Of a DNA stretch of 64,000 nucleotides, positions 61,599 through 64,000 are shown piece after piece. The stretch comes from an uncultured Prevotella sp. (GTDB lineage: Bacteria; Bacteroidota; Bacteroidia; Bacteroidales; Bacteroidaceae). The stretch's first letter is position 1, and each line of letters starts with the position of its first letter. Location: assembly GCA_900314935.1 (NCBI GenBank), contig OMXE01000001.1, positions 140,615-204,614 of the forward strand, given 5' to 3'. The notes below the pieces were generated by a model. It was not told where the DNA came from. It made no database searches and was given only the letters and a program-made list of their open reading frames with translations. The position numbers and the translations under genes are program-made.

Positions 61599-61734
61599 GT
61601 GAAGGATGTGAAGGATGTGAAGGTAGTTTTTGGAACATATATATAAAACACGTTTTTAATAGAAGTCGTTTTTATTATGTACGCGCGCGCGTGAAAGTTA
61701 TTAAAACATCCTTCACATCTCTCACATCCTTCAC
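61599..61734. repeat. 25-bp inverted repeat of 9-mers, 86-nt loop
   Basis: Arms 61599-61623 and 61710-61734 match at 23 of 25 positions and consist of GTGAAGGAT units. The loop holds ACGCGCGCGCGT (61681-61692). It starts 5 nt after the vapE stop. Confidence 0.88.
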
Positions 61735-61867
61735 TTCTCTCATTCCTACAAGCCTACTTTCGTGCTCCAACCAGCCTTATAACGTATCGTTATCAGCCTT
61801 CTAACTCCATCTAACTAGGCTTATATGTCACAACGAGAATTAGATTGCTCTCTGTGTGAGATAATAA

Positions 61868-62065
61868 TTATGTTCTTATGTTATTATGTCTAAGAGTTCT
61901 TATGTCTAAGGTTTTGCCCAGCAACGACAGTTTCTCGTTCAGGTGCGGATAGTAGTCGATCCATTCCTTCAGTTTCCTCCAGGCCGTCTTCGGCTGGACG
62001 TCGGGACAGTAGAGTTGTGCCAGCTCCATGCGCCCGTATGTACGTATCTTGAATGTATTTTCCAT
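61868..62065 (-). CDS. DUF4248 protein, C-terminus replaced by repeat-encoded residues
   Basis: 65 aa from ATG 62065: FKIRTYGRMELAQLYCPDVQPKTAWRKLKEW is the DUF4248 core. Members usually end with a T-P-x-Q-V helix and L-G-E-P; here the frame instead runs through 8-mer repeats (TTCTTATG/TTATTATG/TCTAAGAG, 61873-61909) and stops, so it may be truncated. -33 CTTG (62098-62101), 20 nt, -7 TATCTTTG (62070-62077) and only 4 nt to the ATG, so the message is probably leaderless. Role unknown. Confidence 0.7.
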   Translation of the reverse strand: MENTFKIRTYGRMELAQLYCPDVQPKTAWRKLKEWIDYYPHLNEKLSLLGKTLDIRTLRHNNIRT

Positions 62066-62256
62066 GTTACAAAGATACGCATTTTCAGGCACATAACCAA
62101 GGGATTACTACATAATAATTCCCTGTAATTCCCCTTTTAGACAGAAGAACAAAAGAACAGATTTCTATTTTAGACCAAAGAACCAAGGGACCAAGGATTA
62201 AAGATCAATCTACTTGGAAAATAATGTGCATAATGCGAATAATTATTTCCATTTTG

Positions 62257-62288
62257 TTTGGATGTTTGATAGATTGTGGCTATCTTTG
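62257..62288 (+). promoter_or_regulatory. Promoter of the CdiA_C-like gene
   Basis: -33 TTTG 62257-62260, 20 nt, -7 TATCTTTG 62281-62288; leader of about 70 nt to the ATG at 62364. Degenerate ACCAAGG-type repeats lie at about 62170-62200 upstream. Confidence 0.7.
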
Positions 62289-62363
62289 CACTCGATTTGA
62301 CCTCCCGCGTATCCCCTTTGATTAGCGCATCTAGGGCGGTCTTGAGTTCTAAATCATAATAAT

Positions 62364-62909
62364 ATGGAAAACAATAACGACATAGCGCACAAATTGGCCT
62401 TGCTCCATAAATTGCAAGGCATAGATTTTGTACGTCAATTGAAGTTAATTACAGAACAACATGAGTTTTCGCCTCTTGATACTGACCCGCACATCTTTGT
62501 TGTTGGTGGTCAGACAAACGATGATTATTCACATCTTCTTAATGCGGCAAGAAAAGCAGTAGAACGTGGAAATAATGTTTATATACTCCCCAATCCTAAT
62601 AATAGCCGTACTGCCGATTACATATTTGAGCGTAAAGGCATCTTCAAGATGTATGATCTGAAAACTATATCAGGGCGAGCCTCTGTAGGTAATAGGTTAA
62701 AAGAGTCAATTGGTCAGACAAATCGTGTTTTACTAAGCATGAACAGTAATTACAATCCACGCCTCTTGGCATTAGCCATTAAGCATTATTTTGAGCAGAA
62801 TCAGGATGCTGTAGAAGTATTGGTTTACAAAGGGAGCAAGACTATTTCCGTAATACGTGAAGACACTGAGGCATATGCTTTCATCAGAAACTTCATGATG
62901 AAGTATTAA
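62364..62909 (+). CDS. CdiA_C-like (tRNase-type) nuclease candidate, orphan
   Basis: 181 aa, no signal peptide. The C-terminal half (about 85-178) follows the CdiA C-terminal tRNA-nuclease/BECR-like pattern: TADYIFERKGIFKMYDLKTISG, then SVGNRLKESIGQTNRVLLSM, LALAIKHYFEQNQDAVEVLVY and KTISVIRED. Candidate catalytic residues are Asp/Glu near 88-94 and the D-x-K of YDLK. In CdiA proteins this domain is the toxin end of a huge exoprotein; here it is free-standing, with no immunity gene recognised next to it. AT-richer than the vapE gene. A role in defence or as a capsule-locus passenger is possible. Confidence 0.5.
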   Translation: MENNNDIAHKLALLHKLQGIDFVRQLKLITEQHEFSPLDTDPHIFVVGGQTNDDYSHLLNAARKAVERGNNVYILPNPNNSRTADYIFERKGIFKMYDLKTISGRASVGNRLKESIGQTNRVLLSMNSNYNPRLLALAIKHYFEQNQDAVEVLVYKGSKTISVIREDTEAYAFIRNFMMKY

Positions 62910-63030
62910 AAAATTTAAGAGCCACTTAATAGTGACTCTCAAAACGGGCAGTATCGATAAAGCCTTACCCCTCGCGGAATCTTATACCTTATTGTATAAG
63001 AATTTTACCGGATAGTCATTTCTGACGTTG
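62908..63030 (-). ncRNA. Candidate small RNA next to the CdiA_C-like gene
   Basis: Minus strand: -33 CTTG (63059-63062), 20 nt, -7 TATCTTTG (63031-63038), then about 115 nt with a GTCA/TGAC hairpin, an 8-bp TCTTATAC/GTATAAGA stem, and at the end a 9-bp stem (62918-62926 with 62931-62939, one G-U) followed by TAAATTTTTT, i.e. a terminator. No ORF of size. Convergent with the CdiA_C-like gene. It may instead be a decayed DUF4248 promoter, whose sequence it resembles. Confidence 0.4.
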
Positions 63031-63228
63031 CAAAGATAAACATTCCTTCTGAATAATCCAAGTATTTTTGAGTATTTTTCAATGGAATAGATCATTATTC
63101 CCCAAAATTCTCTGTGTGAGCTCTGCGTTCTCTGCGGCTCTGCGTGAAAATAAACATATATAACTCCCACTATTTCCCGCTTCCTCCGCACAACTCCCCA
63201 CAACTCCTTTTCCTTCTTTCTGATGTTG

Positions 63229-63236
63229 TACCTTTG
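63229..63236 (+). promoter_or_regulatory. -7 box of the smalltalk-amidase operon
   Basis: TACCTTTG at 63229-63236, about 70 nt before the smalltalk ATG; GGCG-TTTA-CGCC forms a small hairpin in the leader. Confidence 0.5.
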
Positions 63237-63305
63237 CAGTGGAATTAAATGAGAAAAGAAAGGCGTTTACGCCGCCATTGTATTAACCCTTAAAACGAAA
63301 GAAAA

Positions 63306-63416
63306 ATGAAAGAACAAAAGAAGAACATGTGGAGCGTGGTCATTCAGGCCGCCATCGGAATCCTCAGTGCCCTTGCGGCAGCGTTAGGACTTCAATCATG
63401 TGGATTTGGCGTGTAA
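63306..63416 (+). CDS. Smalltalk protein (36 aa)
   Basis: MKEQKKNMWSVVIQAAIGIL, then a second hydrophobic stretch (SALAAALGLQSCGFGV). Short basic N-terminus, one membrane segment and a terminal S-C motif: this is the 'smalltalk' family, tiny membrane proteins found just before N-acetylmuramoyl-L-alanine amidase genes in Bacteroidetes. It ends 7 nt before the amidase ATG. Function unknown; a holin-like or lipid-anchored role has been suggested by position only. Confidence 0.8.
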   Translation: MKEQKKNMWSVVIQAAIGILSALAAALGLQSCGFGV

Positions 63417-63423
63417 GTAAGCT

Positions 63424-63828
63424 ATGAGGACCATCACTCTAATCATCATCCACTGCTCAGCCACCCGGGAAGGTACCAGGTACCCGTTCGCGAAATGTCG
63501 TCACGACCACATAGCGAACCGCCGTTTCAAAGACATCGGCTACCATTACTACATCGACCGCGAAGGTGTAATCTGGCCGGGGAGGCCCGAGCAGGAGGTT
63601 GGTGCTCACTGCAGGAACCACAACAAGCACTCCATCGGCGTGTGCTACGAGGGCGGACTCGACCGTCGTGGAAAACCCGATGACACACGTACGCAGGCGC
63701 AGAAACGTGCCATGGAAGTGCTGCTCAGCGATCTGAAGGAGCGGTATCCCAAAGCGCTGGTGCTAGGGCATCGTGATCTCAATCCTGGTAAGGATTGCCC
63801 GAGTTTTGATGTGAGATCGGAGCTCTGA
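63424..63828 (+). CDS. N-acetylmuramoyl-L-alanine amidase (type 2)
   Basis: 134 aa, single amidase_2 domain: zinc His in LIIHCSATREG (residue about 9), GYHYYIDREGVIWPGRPEQEVGAHC with a second motif, SIGVCYEGG, and the C-terminal GHRDLNPGKDCPSFDV. It cleaves the bond between MurNAc and L-Ala. No signal peptide; in phage-type cassettes the smalltalk protein upstream may help export or membrane passage (inference). Confidence 0.92.
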   Translation: MRTITLIIIHCSATREGTRYPFAKCRHDHIANRRFKDIGYHYYIDREGVIWPGRPEQEVGAHCRNHNKHSIGVCYEGGLDRRGKPDDTRTQAQKRAMEVLLSDLKERYPKALVLGHRDLNPGKDCPSFDVRSEL

Positions 63829-63838
63829 AATAACAAAA

Positions 63839-63857
63839 ACGGATGTTTCACATCCGT
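63839..63857. terminator. Hairpin after the amidase gene
   Basis: 8-bp stem ACGGATGT / ACATCCGT (63839-63846 with 63850-63857), 3-nt loop, flanked by AAAAATTTT and on the other strand GTTTTTG. A single-arm TTTTCAA/TTCTCAA heptamer array follows at 63861-63892. Confidence 0.55.
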
Positions 63858-63860
63858 AAA

Positions 63861-63892
63861 AATTTTCAATTTTCAATTCTCAATTTTCAATT
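63861..63892. repeat. Heptamer array (TTTTCAA)n, single arm
   Basis: Same 7-mer family as the inverted repeat at 36697-36816, here with only one arm, between the amidase and HU genes. Confidence 0.85.
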
Positions 63893-63900
63893 AAACAAAC

Positions 63901-64000
63901 ATGAGTAAAATTCTGTACAAGTTGGTGAAAAACAACAACAGTAAGAGTGCCGCCTATGGCAAATGGTATGCCCGTGCGGTGAGTAAGGAAACCCTGACGT
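63901..64000 (+). CDS. HU-family DNA-binding protein, 5' part only
   Basis: Frame opens with ATG 63901 (MSKILYKLVKNNNSKSAAYG..., continuing KWYARAVSKETLT) and runs off the window. The start matches the HU-like proteins found next to smalltalk/amidase genes. Partial. Confidence 0.8.
   Translation, partial: MSKILYKLVKNNNSKSAAYGKWYARAVSKETLT

Noticed and set aside
27687-63892. CRISPR arrays among the short repeats
   Set aside because: Units are 7-9 bp without spacers; no 25-40-bp repeats with unique spacers and no cas genes were seen.
1-64000. tRNA or rRNA genes
   Set aside because: No cloverleaf-like or rRNA-like segments were noticed in the intergenic regions I read; a tRNAscan run would settle it.

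Overview
The window looks like a chromosome segment of a Bacteroidales bacterium, most probably Prevotella or a close relative. The signs are: the SprA/Sov type IX secretion translocon; a secreted protein ending in the Prevotella-type YDLQGRRV...GLYIVNGRKV tail; type III glutamine synthetase; meso-diaminopimelate dehydrogenase; VapE/DUF4248/HU/smalltalk/amidase modules; and promoters of the Bacteroidetes form (-33 TTTG, about 20 nt, -7 TAnnTTTG) in front of many genes. I saw no rRNA, tRNA or CRISPR array.

Layout. (1) 115-6291: an asparagine/aspartate/fumarate operon on the minus strand (dcu-type transporter, secreted L-asparaginase, outer-membrane porin, aspartate ammonia-lyase), with a divergent AraC-type regulator whose control region holds direct repeats 21 bp apart. 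(2) 6349-6879: a lipoprotein with an aspartic-protease fold. (3) 7020-17131: a type I restriction-modification island (single-TRD S, HsdM, DinD-like protein, 77-aa protein, HsdS, HAD phosphatase, GNAT acetyltransferase, a 24-codon remnant, HsdR, DUF45 metallopeptidase). (4) 17159-19807: a VapE-type P-loop protein and a convergent HU-family protein, with a 22-bp-spaced repeat array upstream of vapE. (5) 19963-34529: a secreted repeat protein, dnaK, a PIF1-like helicase, an ATPase + DUF4435 pair, manA, trkH/trkA, dxs. (6) 34716-54570: C1 peptidase, DUF4332 protein, ddh, alpha/beta hydrolase, ruvA, sprA, a PafA-like phosphatase, an MscS channel, PBP4, a small membrane protein, glnN. (7) 54923-59542: a PreA-like Fe-S flavoenzyme, then a minus-strand group of five small or poorly known genes that looks DNA-repair related. 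(8) 59851-64000: a second VapE module with DUF4248, a CdiA_C-like nuclease candidate, smalltalk, amidase and the start of an HU protein.

How the genes work together. In region 1, imported or periplasmic asparagine is deamidated, aspartate is split to fumarate and ammonia, and the transporter exchanges C4-dicarboxylates, feeding fumarate respiration. Region 3 is a defence island in which two regulatory or toxin-like insertions sit inside the hsd operon. Region 8 has the gene order that often precedes capsule loci in Bacteroides, so the DNA just past the window may be a polysaccharide locus (inference).

The least explained material is non-coding. An approximately 80-bp repeat family carries complete promoters. 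A 100-bp promoter/leader is shared by two unrelated secreted-protein genes. A 24-bp palindrome occurs twice around dinD. A four-copy 22-bp-phased array precedes vapE. Degenerate 7-9-mer arrays recur through the window, sometimes folding into long inverted repeats and sometimes lying inside coding sequence (dxs, DUF4248).
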